DNA of 51,573 bases, from assembly GCF_022968135.1 (NCBI RefSeq), contig NZ_JALJRA010000026.1:1-51573 (forward strand), read 5' to 3'. Under the pieces are notes generated by a model. That model had not been told where the DNA came from and made no database searches. It saw nothing but the letters and a program-made list of their open reading frames with translations. This stretch comes from Pseudorhizobium tarimense. Lineage in GTDB: Bacteria > Pseudomonadota > Alphaproteobacteria > Rhizobiales > Rhizobiaceae. A program made the translations under genes and the position numbers. Shown here piece after piece: positions 39,612-48,064 of the stretch; the first letter of the stretch is position 1; each line of letters begins with the position of its first letter.

Positions 39612-40397
39612 GCCGAACTTCTGAACATGCTAAGCCGCTACGGCTTCTCTCGGATGAGGCAGCGAGTTTCGTTTCACCACGCTGGGTCCCTCAGATGGCA
39701 GATGCGGCCGAGGTCATGGCAGGGATCAGCCGCAGGCCGGGCATCGTCTATTCGGCGCTGGTTCCTAACCTCGAGGGCTTCACCTCAGCCGTCGCCGCAC
39801 ATGTTGTCGATGAGGTGGCGATCTTGGCATCAGCCTCTGAGACATTTAGCCAGAAGAACATCAACTGCTCCATCGCAGAAAGCCTGAAGCGCTTTAGCCC
39901 AGTTGCAGACGCCGCGAAAGCTGCGGCGCTGCCGCTACGAGGCTATGTCTCGTGTGTCGTGGAATGTCCCTTCGAAGGACCAGTCGAGCCGGCATGTGGC
40001 GCGGGTCGTCGGGGCCTCTTTGCCCTTGGATGCCACGAAGTCAGTCGGGGATACTCTCGGCAAAGGCCGGCCGGATACCATTGCATCGCTGCTGGATGCG
40101 GTCCTTGCCATCGCACCCGTCAGCCGCCTTGCCGGCCACTATCACGACACCAATGGTCGTGCGGCAGAGAGCATCGAGGTGAGCTTGATCAAGGGACTGC
40201 GTGTCTTCGACAGTTCCATCGCTGGGTTGGGGGGCTGCCCCTATGCACCAGGAGCGAAAGGGAACTTTGATACTGTTAAGGTTGACGCGCTTCTACGCCA
40301 TCTCGGCTACTGTACAGCCTTAGATGAACAACAATTGGCTGTAGCCGCCGCCTTCGCTCACCGCCTGAAGGACCAGAACCGGCACATCGCTTCCTAA
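39612..40397 (+). pseudogene. Hydroxymethylglutaryl-CoA lyase remnant, frameshifted
   Basis: Residues of a TIM-barrel HMG-CoA lyase are read in three frames: AELLNMLSRYGFSR (39613), ASFVSPRWVPQMADAAEVMA (39666), SALVPNLEGFTSAVAAHVVD, ASASETFSQKNINCSIAES, YVSCVVECPFEG, then after a shift near 39990 VARVVGASLPLDATKSVGDT, HYHDTNGRAAESIEVSLIKG and IAGLGGCPYAPGAKGN. The catalytic cysteine loop GLGGCPYAPGA and metal H-x-D/N are kept, but about 30 N-terminal residues are absent and frames change at least twice. The enzyme splits HMG-CoA in leucine catabolism. Confidence 0.88.
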
Positions 40398-40451
40398 ATC
40401 CTAGCATCACGGGAAATACCCGCGATAGAGGAATGATTGGGGAGCGCGAAC

Positions 40452-41360
40452 TTAGATGTCGGTCGCCGTAAGATAGTCCAACTCAGTCAAGACTTCGCGC
40501 ACTGTGTTGATGCAGGCACGGATGTTAGAGCTGTCGGCGCGCGCGGGAAACTTGGCGAATACCGGAGTGTCTGGGATAGGAGGGTTTGTGGTTAGCAGGC
40601 GGACTGACCCGTCTTCAACTTCCCGGTCAGCCATCTTGCTTGGATAGACGCCGATGGCCACTCCCGTATTGACGAGATGGGCAAGCATGGCGACGCTGTT
40701 GCAGATGTCGAGCCGTTTTGGGCTGAGGCCGGCACTGGCGAACCAGCCTCTCACCTGCCGATAGTTGATGCTCCCTATCGGGTTGGAGATGATCGGATGT
40801 ATCATCAGGTCACGGGGGGTCACCATTGCTGGGAGGTTCCATCGCGTGGACGCCACCCATGATGTGGGTTGAGCGCCCAGCGGCACCAGCCGAAAATCCT
40901 CATGTTCCGTCGGGTTGACCAGGAAGGCGAGGTCCAGTTCGCGGGCATGAAGATCTGGCTCGATGAACGGCGTGGTCGAAACCATCAGTTCTGGGCTGAG
41001 GTCAGGATAGTACTGGTGCAATTTTGCCAAGATCGGCGAGAGGCAAATGATGGCAAAGCCTTCGGAAAAGCCCACGCGGATTCGTCCCCCGACCCGCTGC
41101 CCGTGTTTCTGCGAGGCGATCTTCTCCACCCCATCCAACACCTCTCTGGCATCTTCAAGCAATGCCAATCCGTTCGAAGACAGTCGTATCCCCCGTCCGA
41201 TGCGGTCGAACAGACTTGCTCCAAGCTCCGTCTCCAAAGATTTCAGACGAAGCGATATCGTTGGCTGTGAGAGATTGAGGCGCCTTGCAGCCTGGTCTAC
41301 TGACTGCAAAGTCGCTGTCCAATAGAAGGCTTCCAGTTGTGCTACCGTGATGCGACTCAT
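40452..41360 (-). CDS. LysR-family transcriptional regulator
   Basis: 302 residues: N-terminal winged helix (AQLEAFYWTATLQSVDQAAR then LNLSQPTISLRLKSLETELG) and effector-binding domain (IRVGFSEGFAIICLSPILAK, LDLAFLVNPTEHEDFRLVPL). The frame runs to a TTG at 41372; the ATG at 41360 gives the standard N-terminus with GAGAAAG upstream. It diverges from the enolase-family gene across about 96 bases holding a 9+9 bp inverted repeat, the normal place for a LysR site. It probably controls the catabolic genes to the right. Confidence 0.92.
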   Translation of the reverse strand: MSRITVAQLEAFYWTATLQSVDQAARRLNLSQPTISLRLKSLETELGASLFDRIGRGIRLSSNGLALLEDAREVLDGVEKIASQKHGQRVGGRIRVGFSEGFAIICLSPILAKLHQYYPDLSPELMVSTTPFIEPDLHARELDLAFLVNPTEHEDFRLVPLGAQPTSWVASTRWNLPAMVTPRDLMIHPIISNPIGSINYRQVRGWFASAGLSPKRLDICNSVAMLAHLVNTGVAIGVYPSKMADREVEDGSVRLLTTNPPIPDTPVFAKFPARADSSNIRACINTVREVLTELDYLTATDI

Positions 41361-41389
41361 TGGCTTTCTCAATGGGAAGGGCGGACATA

Positions 41390-41416
41390 ATTTAATTTGT
41401 TCCTGGAAAATTAAAT
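41390..41416. promoter_or_regulatory. Inverted repeat, candidate LysR operator
   Basis: ATTTAATTT (41390-41398) and AAATTAAAT (41408-41416) are a perfect 9-bp inverted repeat with a 9-base spacer. It contains T-N11-A arrangements typical of LysR boxes and stands out as AT-rich in GC-rich DNA. It lies midway between the divergent regulator and enolase genes. Confidence 0.65.
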
Positions 41417-41456
41417 CGCTAAGCCCCTGAGGACAAGTTCGGACGGGAGGGGCTGA

Positions 41457-42608
41457 GTGTCGGACAGTGCGCGTGTTGTCAAAGTGGAAGGCTTCGAGCT
41501 TCGTTGCAAGATGCCCACTGTAGCCGGGAACGCGCTGCGGGTCTTCAAGGAGCGCGTAGTCTTACTTGTCAAGCTGACAACAGCGTCCGGTGCCGTGGGA
41601 TGGGGGGAGACCTGGGCCTACCCAGGTCCGGCGAGCGTTTTGATCAAGACGTCTCTCGCACCCATCGTTTTGGGAGCAGATGCCACCAACCCGCGAGCCC
41701 TGCAGGCGCGGATGCTCAAGGTCGCCGTACCGGATCGGCGCGGGCAGGCGCATATGGCCGTCAGCGCCGTCGATATCGCTGCTTGGGATGCCTTCGGACA
41801 CGTGGTGGGAAGGCCAATCCACGCGCTTCTTGGCGGCGCGGTGCGCGACAAGATCATGACCTATGCCAGCGGTCCGCTGCTGCCGGCGGGTGATGACCGG
41901 TACGCGGGTTTCGCTGACGAAATAACGCGTTACGTACAAGCCGGATTTCAGGCGGTTAAAATCCGCATCGGCGCCTCGATGCGTGAGGATCTACGGGTGA
42001 TCCGGGAAGCGCGCGCTATCCTTGGTAAGGAAGCTTTCCTGATGGCCGACCTCAACGAATCGTCGAACGTAAGGGATGCGGTGCTGCTCGCTCAAGCTGC
42101 AAGCGACGCCGACCTCGGTTGGCTCGAAGAGCCGGTCTCGCACGACAACCTTCCTGCCTACAAACGCCTGTCAAAACTTTTGCCGGTCCCACTCGCCGGC
42201 GGCGAATCCTTCTGCGGCGTCCAGGCCTTCCGTGATGTGCTTTGCGACGGTTCGCTCGACGTCGTGCAACCAGACCTGGCGTTGTGTGGCGGTATTACTG
42301 AAGGCATGCGCATTGCCGGTCTGGCCGATGCATTCGAAGTGCCGGTCGCGCCACACGTCTGGGGATCTTGCGTCAATTTTCTGGCCTCGTTGCAGTACGC
42401 AGCTGTCTTGAGCCCGCGCCAGGGTCGTATCCCGTTTCCGCTGTTTGAATACGACATGAGCTTCAACCCGCTGCGGGCGCTGATCTACGACGCCATGCCG
42501 GACGCTGACGGCAGACTTGCGATTCCGGACGGGCCGGGACTCGGCGTGGAGATCGATATCGACCGTTTGGCCGAGCATGTGAAGGATTATTGGGTGCTGG
42601 AGCTTTGA
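41457..42608 (+). CDS. Enolase-superfamily enzyme (mandelate racemase/muconate lactonizing type)
   Basis: 383 residues starting at GTG 41457 behind GGGAGGGG. Metal ligands D198 (LMADLNES), E224 (WLEEPVSHDN) and E250 (AGGESFCG) are in place. The acid/base residues are K168 with R170 (VKIRIG, a K-x-R variant of the usual K-x-K) on one side and H300 (VAPHVWGS) with D273 (VQPDLALCGG) on the other, a mandelate-racemase-like His-Asp dyad. Likely a racemase or acid-sugar dehydratase. It heads an operon with TRAP transporter genes. Substrate cannot be assigned from sequence. Confidence 0.9.
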   Translation: MSDSARVVKVEGFELRCKMPTVAGNALRVFKERVVLLVKLTTASGAVGWGETWAYPGPASVLIKTSLAPIVLGADATNPRALQARMLKVAVPDRRGQAHMAVSAVDIAAWDAFGHVVGRPIHALLGGAVRDKIMTYASGPLLPAGDDRYAGFADEITRYVQAGFQAVKIRIGASMREDLRVIREARAILGKEAFLMADLNESSNVRDAVLLAQAASDADLGWLEEPVSHDNLPAYKRLSKLLPVPLAGGESFCGVQAFRDVLCDGSLDVVQPDLALCGGITEGMRIAGLADAFEVPVAPHVWGSCVNFLASLQYAAVLSPRQGRIPFPLFEYDMSFNPLRALIYDAMPDADGRLAIPDGPGLGVEIDIDRLAEHVKDYWVLEL

Positions 42609-42644
42609 CAATCGTCCAGCAATTTTGTGAGGAGGAGAAACGAC

Positions 42645-43616
42645 ATGAAACGGTATTTGATCGCAGCCTGCTTAGCCCTTGGGATGACAAATGCAGCCCA
42701 TGCTGATCCGGTAAGAACACTGAACCTCGGCTTCGTCGGCGGGGCGAATGCGCCTGAGGCGATCGCGATGGGGCAATTCGCCGAAGAGGTGCTGGACAAA
42801 ACCAATGGACGGCTTGCCGTGCGCCTGCAGGGTGGCGGCGCGCTTGGTGGGGATCGGGAGGTGATCGAAGGGGTTCAGCTCGGCGTCATTGACATGACCG
42901 TCGTAAGCACCTCGATCGTCGTCAACTTCGCTCCAGAGTTCGCGTTGTTCGACATTCCGTTCCTGTTTCGCGACTTCGACCACGCCGAAGCCGTTTTGGG
43001 TGGCCCGGTTGGACAGGAGATGCTCGATGGGCTGCCGGACAAGGGACTGGTCGGGCTCGCCTTCGGCGGAATGGGTTTTCGTCAGCTCACCAATAATGTT
43101 CGTCCCGTCAAGACGCCCGCGGACGTTGAGGGTCTGAAGATCCGCACTCAGCAGAATGACCTCCATATTGCCGTCTGGAGAGACCTCGGCGTGCTGCCGA
43201 CGCCAATGGCAATACCAGAGGTGTATTCGGCGCTTCAGCAGGGTGTGGTGGATGGCCAGGAAAACCCCGTTGGGGCAATCATCAACAACCGCTTTGGCGA
43301 AGTGCAAAAATACATGAGCCTCACCGACCACGCGTTCACGCCTCTGGTTCTGCTCGTCTCGCCGAGCGTCTACTCGTCACTGTCGGACGAGGACAAGGCG
43401 ATCTTCGTGACCGCGGCCAAGAACGCCATGGAACGCAATCGCAAGGAGGTCGACGCGGTCCTGCAGACCGGGATCGAGACCCTTGAGTCTCAAGGTGTCT
43501 CGGTGACCACCGACGTCGATAAGGCGGCCTTCCGTGCAGAGTTGGATGACCTCTATCGCGACTTTGCGCAGCGATTTGGGCAGGACAAGCTCGACGCGAT
43601 CAGCGAGACCAAGTGA
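42645..43616 (+). CDS. dctP: TRAP transporter solute-binding protein (DctP type)
   Basis: 323 residues. Signal peptide MKRYLIAACLALGMTNAAHA cleaved before DPVRTLNLG. Features of DctP proteins: the arginine that binds the substrate carboxylate in GLKIRTQQNDLHIAVW, YSALQQGVVDGQENP, and a C-terminal helix. ATG 42645 lies just after GGAGGAG (frame open to 42627). It is 36 bases after the enolase gene and overlaps dctQ by one base (TGATG). TRAP systems import organic acids with sodium; the acid is unknown but probably feeds the enolase enzyme. Confidence 0.93.
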   Translation: MKRYLIAACLALGMTNAAHADPVRTLNLGFVGGANAPEAIAMGQFAEEVLDKTNGRLAVRLQGGGALGGDREVIEGVQLGVIDMTVVSTSIVVNFAPEFALFDIPFLFRDFDHAEAVLGGPVGQEMLDGLPDKGLVGLAFGGMGFRQLTNNVRPVKTPADVEGLKIRTQQNDLHIAVWRDLGVLPTPMAIPEVYSALQQGVVDGQENPVGAIINNRFGEVQKYMSLTDHAFTPLVLLVSPSVYSSLSDEDKAIFVTAAKNAMERNRKEVDAVLQTGIETLESQGVSVTTDVDKAAFRAELDDLYRDFAQRFGQDKLDAISETK

Positions 43617-44134
43617 TGCCCCTCCGGTCTTCTCTTGTCTCGGCCTTCCTCGCCGTGGAAGGCCGGGTAACGCAGGCGGCGGTGGCCTTAGGCACCGCCG
43701 GACTTGCGATCGCATCTGTCGTCGGTCTCTATCAGGTTGTCTCCCGCTTCGTCCTTCACGCTCCCGCATCGTGGTCAGAACCGCTCGTACAAGCGACCCT
43801 GATCTGGATGACATATGTTGCGCTTGCTGGCGCTATTCGCACCGGAACCTTGATTTCGGTCGATCTGATGCTGAGCGTCAGCACTGGAAGATTGAGACGG
43901 CTGACCAAGGCGATCATCACCGTTTCCATTCTGGCTCTTCTGGCAGTGCTGTTCTGGTTCGGCACCATGCTCGTTTGGCGGGTTCGCTCTCAGACGATGG
44001 CAGGGCTGGGCATTTCCGCCTCCTGGGCCTATGCCGCGCTTCCGGTGGGTTCGGTCCTTTCGGCGCTTGCACTCGTCGCTCACGTTCTCGATCCGAGCGA
44101 AACTGGCGACCATCGCACAGAAAACGCCGGCTAG
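43616..44134 (+). CDS. dctQ: TRAP transporter small permease (DctQ type)
   Basis: 172 residues with four hydrophobic spans (about residues 23-45, 55-75, 95-115 and 135-155), matching DctQ. The motif WSEPLVQATLIWMTYVALAG and RTGTLISVDLML are typical. It starts at ATG 43616 overlapping the dctP stop by one base; a GTG at 43613 is also in frame. It holds together the binding protein and the large subunit. Nine bases separate it from dctM. Confidence 0.9.
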   Translation: MPLRSSLVSAFLAVEGRVTQAAVALGTAGLAIASVVGLYQVVSRFVLHAPASWSEPLVQATLIWMTYVALAGAIRTGTLISVDLMLSVSTGRLRRLTKAIITVSILALLAVLFWFGTMLVWRVRSQTMAGLGISASWAYAALPVGSVLSALALVAHVLDPSETGDHRTENAG

Positions 44135-44143
44135 GAGACCGCC

Positions 44144-45424
44144 ATGCTTCTGTTGATGATCTTTTCGCTGGTGCTGCTGATGGCGCTCTCTGTGCCGGTA
44201 GCAGTTGCCATAGGGCTAGCGGGAATTCTCGGAACCGTCAGCTTTTCGAACCTGCCGCTAATTGTCGTGCCACAGCAGGCATTCATTGCGCTCGACAAAT
44301 TTCCGCTCGCTGCCATTCCTTTCTTCATCCTGGCCGGTAACCTGATGGCGGCAGGCGGTATATCCTCGCGGCTGGTCGACCTCGTCGAAAGCGTGATGGG
44401 CGAGACCCGCGGCGGGTTGCCGCTGACCTGCATCGTCGTCTGCATGATATTTGCGGCTGTCTCTGGATCGAGTGTCGCCACCACCTACGCAATCGGGGCG
44501 ATCTTGATCCCGGCCATGGTGCGACAGAACTACCCGGTCGGGTTTGCCGCCTCGCTTCAGGCCACCTCTGCGGAGTTGGGCGTTATCATCCCGCCGTCAA
44601 TCCCGATGATTCTTTACGGCGTTTCGGCAAATGCGCCAGTTGGCGATCTCTTCGTTGCCGGGCTTGGTCCCGGAGTATTGATCGCTATGGCGCTCGGATT
44701 GTTCGTGATCATGTGGGCGCGCACCAGGCATCAGCCGGTAGTCTCTGAGCTGGCGAAGAAGGAGTTCCTGCCAAGTCTGCGCCGCTCGATCCTTGCGCTT
44801 GCGATGCCGGTCATCATTCTCGGCGGTATCTACGGCGGCGTGTTCACACCAACCGAAGCCTCTGTCATTGCGGTATTCTACGCACTGGCTGTAAGCCTGC
44901 TGATTTATCGCGAGATGAGCCTGAGGGATCTTCTGGACGTTCTGCGACGGTCCACCCTTTCCTCCGCCATCATCATGTTCATCATTTCGATGGCGGGCTT
45001 GTTCTCCTTCGTGCTTACGCGTGCCGGCGTGCCCGCAGCGATCAGCGCGTGGATCGCTGAGACTTTCGATAGCGGCCTCACATTCCTGCTGGCGGTCAAC
45101 ATACTGCTGTTTTTGATCGGTATGTTCGTGGAGACGTCTGCCTCGATTGTCGTGATCGCGCCGATATTGGCGCCGGTCGCCGCCCGTTATGGCGTCGATC
45201 CTGTCCATTTCGGAATGATCATGATCACCAATCTCGCGCTCGGAATGATCACGCCCCCATTCGGCGTCAATCTATTCGCGGCCGCTGCCGTTGCAAAGAT
45301 CTCGCTTCACAGGATGGTGCCCTACCTCGTGCCTTTGGTGGGCGTCATCGTGCTTTGCCTCGCGTTCATTACCTACGTTCCAATGATTAGCCTCGGGTCT
45401 CTGTATCTGTTTGGAGTCCGCTAG
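44144..45424 (+). CDS. dctM: TRAP transporter large permease (DctM type)
   Basis: 426 residues, about twelve hydrophobic segments, of the DctM/ion-transporter superfamily. Characteristic stretches are PVAVAIGLAGILGTVSF, IPFFILAGNLMAAGGISSRL, AAVSGSSVATTYAIGAILIP and GVIIPPSIPMILYGVSAN, with GMITPPFGVNLFAAAAVAKI near the end. It forms the sodium-coupled channel with DctQ. The gene ends 35 bases before a broken D-2-hydroxyacid dehydrogenase, so the operon probably once continued. Confidence 0.93.
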   Translation: MLLLMIFSLVLLMALSVPVAVAIGLAGILGTVSFSNLPLIVVPQQAFIALDKFPLAAIPFFILAGNLMAAGGISSRLVDLVESVMGETRGGLPLTCIVVCMIFAAVSGSSVATTYAIGAILIPAMVRQNYPVGFAASLQATSAELGVIIPPSIPMILYGVSANAPVGDLFVAGLGPGVLIAMALGLFVIMWARTRHQPVVSELAKKEFLPSLRRSILALAMPVIILGGIYGGVFTPTEASVIAVFYALAVSLLIYREMSLRDLLDVLRRSTLSSAIIMFIISMAGLFSFVLTRAGVPAAISAWIAETFDSGLTFLLAVNILLFLIGMFVETSASIVVIAPILAPVAARYGVDPVHFGMIMITNLALGMITPPFGVNLFAAAAVAKISLHRMVPYLVPLVGVIVLCLAFITYVPMISLGSLYLFGVR

Positions 45425-45459
45425 AAAGCTGTTGCCGTCCGGATCATTGGGAGGGTCTT

Positions 45460-46361
45460 GTGGAGACTGGGTCGAAACCAACCATTCTTATCCATCAATC
45501 TATAAGCGACGCCGTGAAGCCATGTCTGCGAGACCGCTTCAACCTGATTGAAATCGAGGGGGCAGACATCGCACGCTTGCCGCCCAATGCGGCAGCAAGC
45601 GTGCGGGCAGCGGACTGCATCGGCCAGTTCGACACGGCGCACTTAGAAAAGCTGCCGAACCTGGAGCTGATTGCCACCTTTGGAGTCGGTTATGACGGCA
45701 TCGATGCACGACAAGCGGCGACAAGAGGGGTCGTGGTTACCGACACGCCGGACGTCCTTACCGAAGAGGTGGCTGATGCGACAATGGGGGTGCTGATCAA
45801 CTCTGTTCGGCAATTTCCAATGGCCGAGGCTTGGGTTCGGTCAGGCCATTGGGGCCGCGGTCTTTGGAATTCCGATTGCTTATCATACTAGGCGTCCGAT
45901 AGGGGGAGGTGAGCTATCTCTATCACTCCTAGCTGCGGGGTTGGCTCAGGCCTGCGACACGTTGATCTCACTTATCCCCGGCAGTGCATTGACGGGCCGG
46001 ATCATCAACAGGGAGATTTTCCAGGCGCTCCGACCGCGGGAGGTGTTCATTCGATGTCGGACGGGAATCAACGGTTGATGAGGAAGCGCTGATCGATGCG
46101 CTGCGCGATGGCACCATCGCTGCTGCGGGATTGGACGTGTCTGCCGATGAACCCAACGTCCCGCAGCGATTGCTGGACCTCCACAACGTCACTTTGCTGC
46201 CGCATATAGCTGCCGCTACTGTGGACACTAGAGCTGCCGTCGCCAATCTCGTGATCGAAAATGTGCTGAGTTGGTTTTCGAGCGGGCTGGCGCTGACGCC
46301 AGTGCCTGAAGCAACGGCTTTTCCGGAGGTTCGGATCAACCCCGCGTTGACACTACCGTAG
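45460..46361 (+). pseudogene. D-2-hydroxyacid dehydrogenase, internally deleted
   Basis: GTG 45460 follows GGGAGGGT. The first part (IGQFDTAHLEKLPNLELIAT then FGVGYDGIDARQAATRGVVV, TDTPDVLTEEVADATMGVLI) is a normal N-terminus. After SGHWGRG the next recognisable sequence is VFGIPIAYHTRRP in another frame: about 30-40 residues carrying the G-x-G-x-x-G NAD site are deleted. Later DTLISLIPGSALTGRIINRE, then after another shift LIDALRDGTIAAAGLDVSAD and VTLLPHIAAATVDTRAAVAN. The catalytic histidine region is legible, but the enzyme cannot be made. Closest to glyoxylate/hydroxypyruvate reductases. Confidence 0.88.
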
Positions 46362-46404
46362 ATGCCAAACAGGCAAAATAATCTGCGTTAAACCGCATGA
46401 CGCA

Positions 46405-47068
46405 ACATATCTGGTCAATGAACTTGGGTTTGTCGGTGTCAACCTCAATCCCGATCCTTCAGGCGGGCATTGGTCAGGTGACCCGATCACCCATCACTCC
46501 TGGTATCCCCTTTACGAGAAGCTTTGCGAGCTGGAAGTCCCGGCGATGATCCACGTGTCGTCGTCCTGCAATCACAACTTCCATGCCACCGGCGCGCATT
46601 ACATCAACGCCGATACCACGGCGTTCATGCAGCTCATCCAGGGCGACCTCTTCAAGGATTTCCCGACGCTCAGGTTCATCATCCCCCACGGTGGCGGAGC
46701 AGTTCCATATCACTGGGGGCGGTACCGCGGCCTGGCGCAGGAATTGAAGCGGCCGACACTTGACCAGCACCTGCTCAACAACGTGTTTTTTCGATACCTG
46801 CGTCTACCACCAGGCGGGCATCGATCTCCTCGCACGTGTAATCCCCATCGACAACATCCTGTTCGCGTCGGAGATGCTCGGCGCCGTCAAGGGGATCGAT
46901 CCGGATACCGGGCACCACGTCGACGACACTAAGCGATACATCGATGCCCTTCAGGGGCTAGATGACGAGCAGCGCCACAAGATCTTCGAAGGCAACGCCC
47001 TCCGGGTCTATCCCCGACTGAAGCGACGCTTGGAAAACATCTGTGGAAGACAGGGCGTCTCCGCATGA
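46405..47068 (+). pseudogene. 4-oxalomesaconate hydratase-like amidohydrolase, broken
   Basis: The frame from about 46405 reads YLVNELGFVGVNLNPDPSGG, HHSWYPLYEKLCELEVPAMI, HVSSSCNHNFHATGAHYINA and RFIIPHGGGAVPYHWGRYRG, close to LigJ-type amidohydrolases. At 46786-46791 a run of six Ts shifts the frame; removing one T restores NNVFFDTCVYHQAGIDLLAR and onward to FEGNALRVYPRL, TGA 47066-47068. The N-terminal third (first metal His-x-His) is absent. LigJ hydrates 4-oxalomesaconate in protocatechuate 4,5-cleavage. The final codons overlap the start of the aldolase gene (ATGA). Confidence 0.85.
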
Positions 47069-47934
47069 GCAGTCAGTCTCGGTTAAACGGTCTGATCGCG
47101 AAGCTGGAGGCTGGCGACGTCGCCTACTCCCTTTTCGCTCCCACAAGCATCGAAGTAGCCGTGGAGCTGCAGGTCTCATCTTACGATGGTGTGGTCTTTG
47201 AGGGGGAGCACCGTGGATGGGATATCAACGGCCTGCGCGACAGCCTGCAGTACCTGCTTAACCGCCAGCAGATATTGCGACAAGGGACGCCTGCTCCGGC
47301 GATCACGCCCCTTGCGCGCATTCCCGCCAACGGGGCAGAGCGGAACCAGTTCCTTGCGAAACAGGCTCTGGATATCGGCTGCTACGGCGTCGTCTGGCCT
47401 CACGTGAGCACTGTGAGGGAGGCCTACAACGCGGTCGCAGCCTGCCGCTACCCGCGGCTGAAGGACAGGGCCCTTCATCAGCCTGCCGGGCTGCGTGGGG
47501 ATGGGCCAATGGCCGCGGCAAGCTACTGGGGGATCTCGCAGCAGGAGTATTACAGGCGGTCGGATGTATGGCCGCTGGATCGCGAGGGAGAGATCCTGAC
47601 GATTCTGCAGATCGAAGATACCGCAGGGATCGACAACTTGCCGGAAATCCTGCGCAATGTTCCAGGTATAGGAGTGATCCTCGTTGGCGAGGGAGACCTT
47701 AGCCAGGAACTCGGACATCCCCGCGAGGCCGAACATCCGGCTGTTCTTGAAGCTATCGATGCAATAGCCCGCATCTGCAAGGAGCACGGGGTAGTCGCCG
47801 GCCATCCTCATGCCAGTGCTGGCAACGCTGCGCGCCTTGTGGAGCAAGGCTTCCGCTTCCTGATGTGCGCCGCACCGCGCAATTTCGGGCCGCTCAAGGC
47901 GCTGAAAGAGACGGTTTCATCTGTCGTGCCTTGA
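47065..47934 (+). CDS. HpcH/HpaI-family aldolase
   Basis: 289 residues, class II pyruvate-type aldolase. VVFEGEHRGWD is the family E-x-H strand, PLARIPANGAERNQFLAKQA and DIGCYGVVWPHVSTVREAYN follow, and metal ligands lie in ILQIEDTAGIDNL and ILVGEGDLSQELG. An insertion around residues 130-165 (LHQPAGLRGDGPMAAASYWG) is longer than in HpcH and typical of the subgroup near hydroxy-acid pathways. ATG 47065 overlaps the broken hydratase gene by four bases, so it was coupled to it. Cleavage of 4-carboxy-4-hydroxy-2-oxoadipate-like substrates is a reasonable guess. Confidence 0.9.
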   Translation: MSSQSRLNGLIAKLEAGDVAYSLFAPTSIEVAVELQVSSYDGVVFEGEHRGWDINGLRDSLQYLLNRQQILRQGTPAPAITPLARIPANGAERNQFLAKQALDIGCYGVVWPHVSTVREAYNAVAACRYPRLKDRALHQPAGLRGDGPMAAASYWGISQQEYYRRSDVWPLDREGEILTILQIEDTAGIDNLPEILRNVPGIGVILVGEGDLSQELGHPREAEHPAVLEAIDAIARICKEHGVVAGHPHASAGNAARLVEQGFRFLMCAAPRNFGPLKALKETVSSVVP

Positions 47935-48064
47935 GGAGACGTGAATCACCTTGCCGCCGAGGCAGGCGAAGAACTCGCGAGAAGTGACGGTCAGGAAAGG
48001 TTCGCCTCGAAGTGCGTCGCGCCCGAAGTGGGCTTCGGAGAACTCGCCGCCGTTGTTTAGAAAT

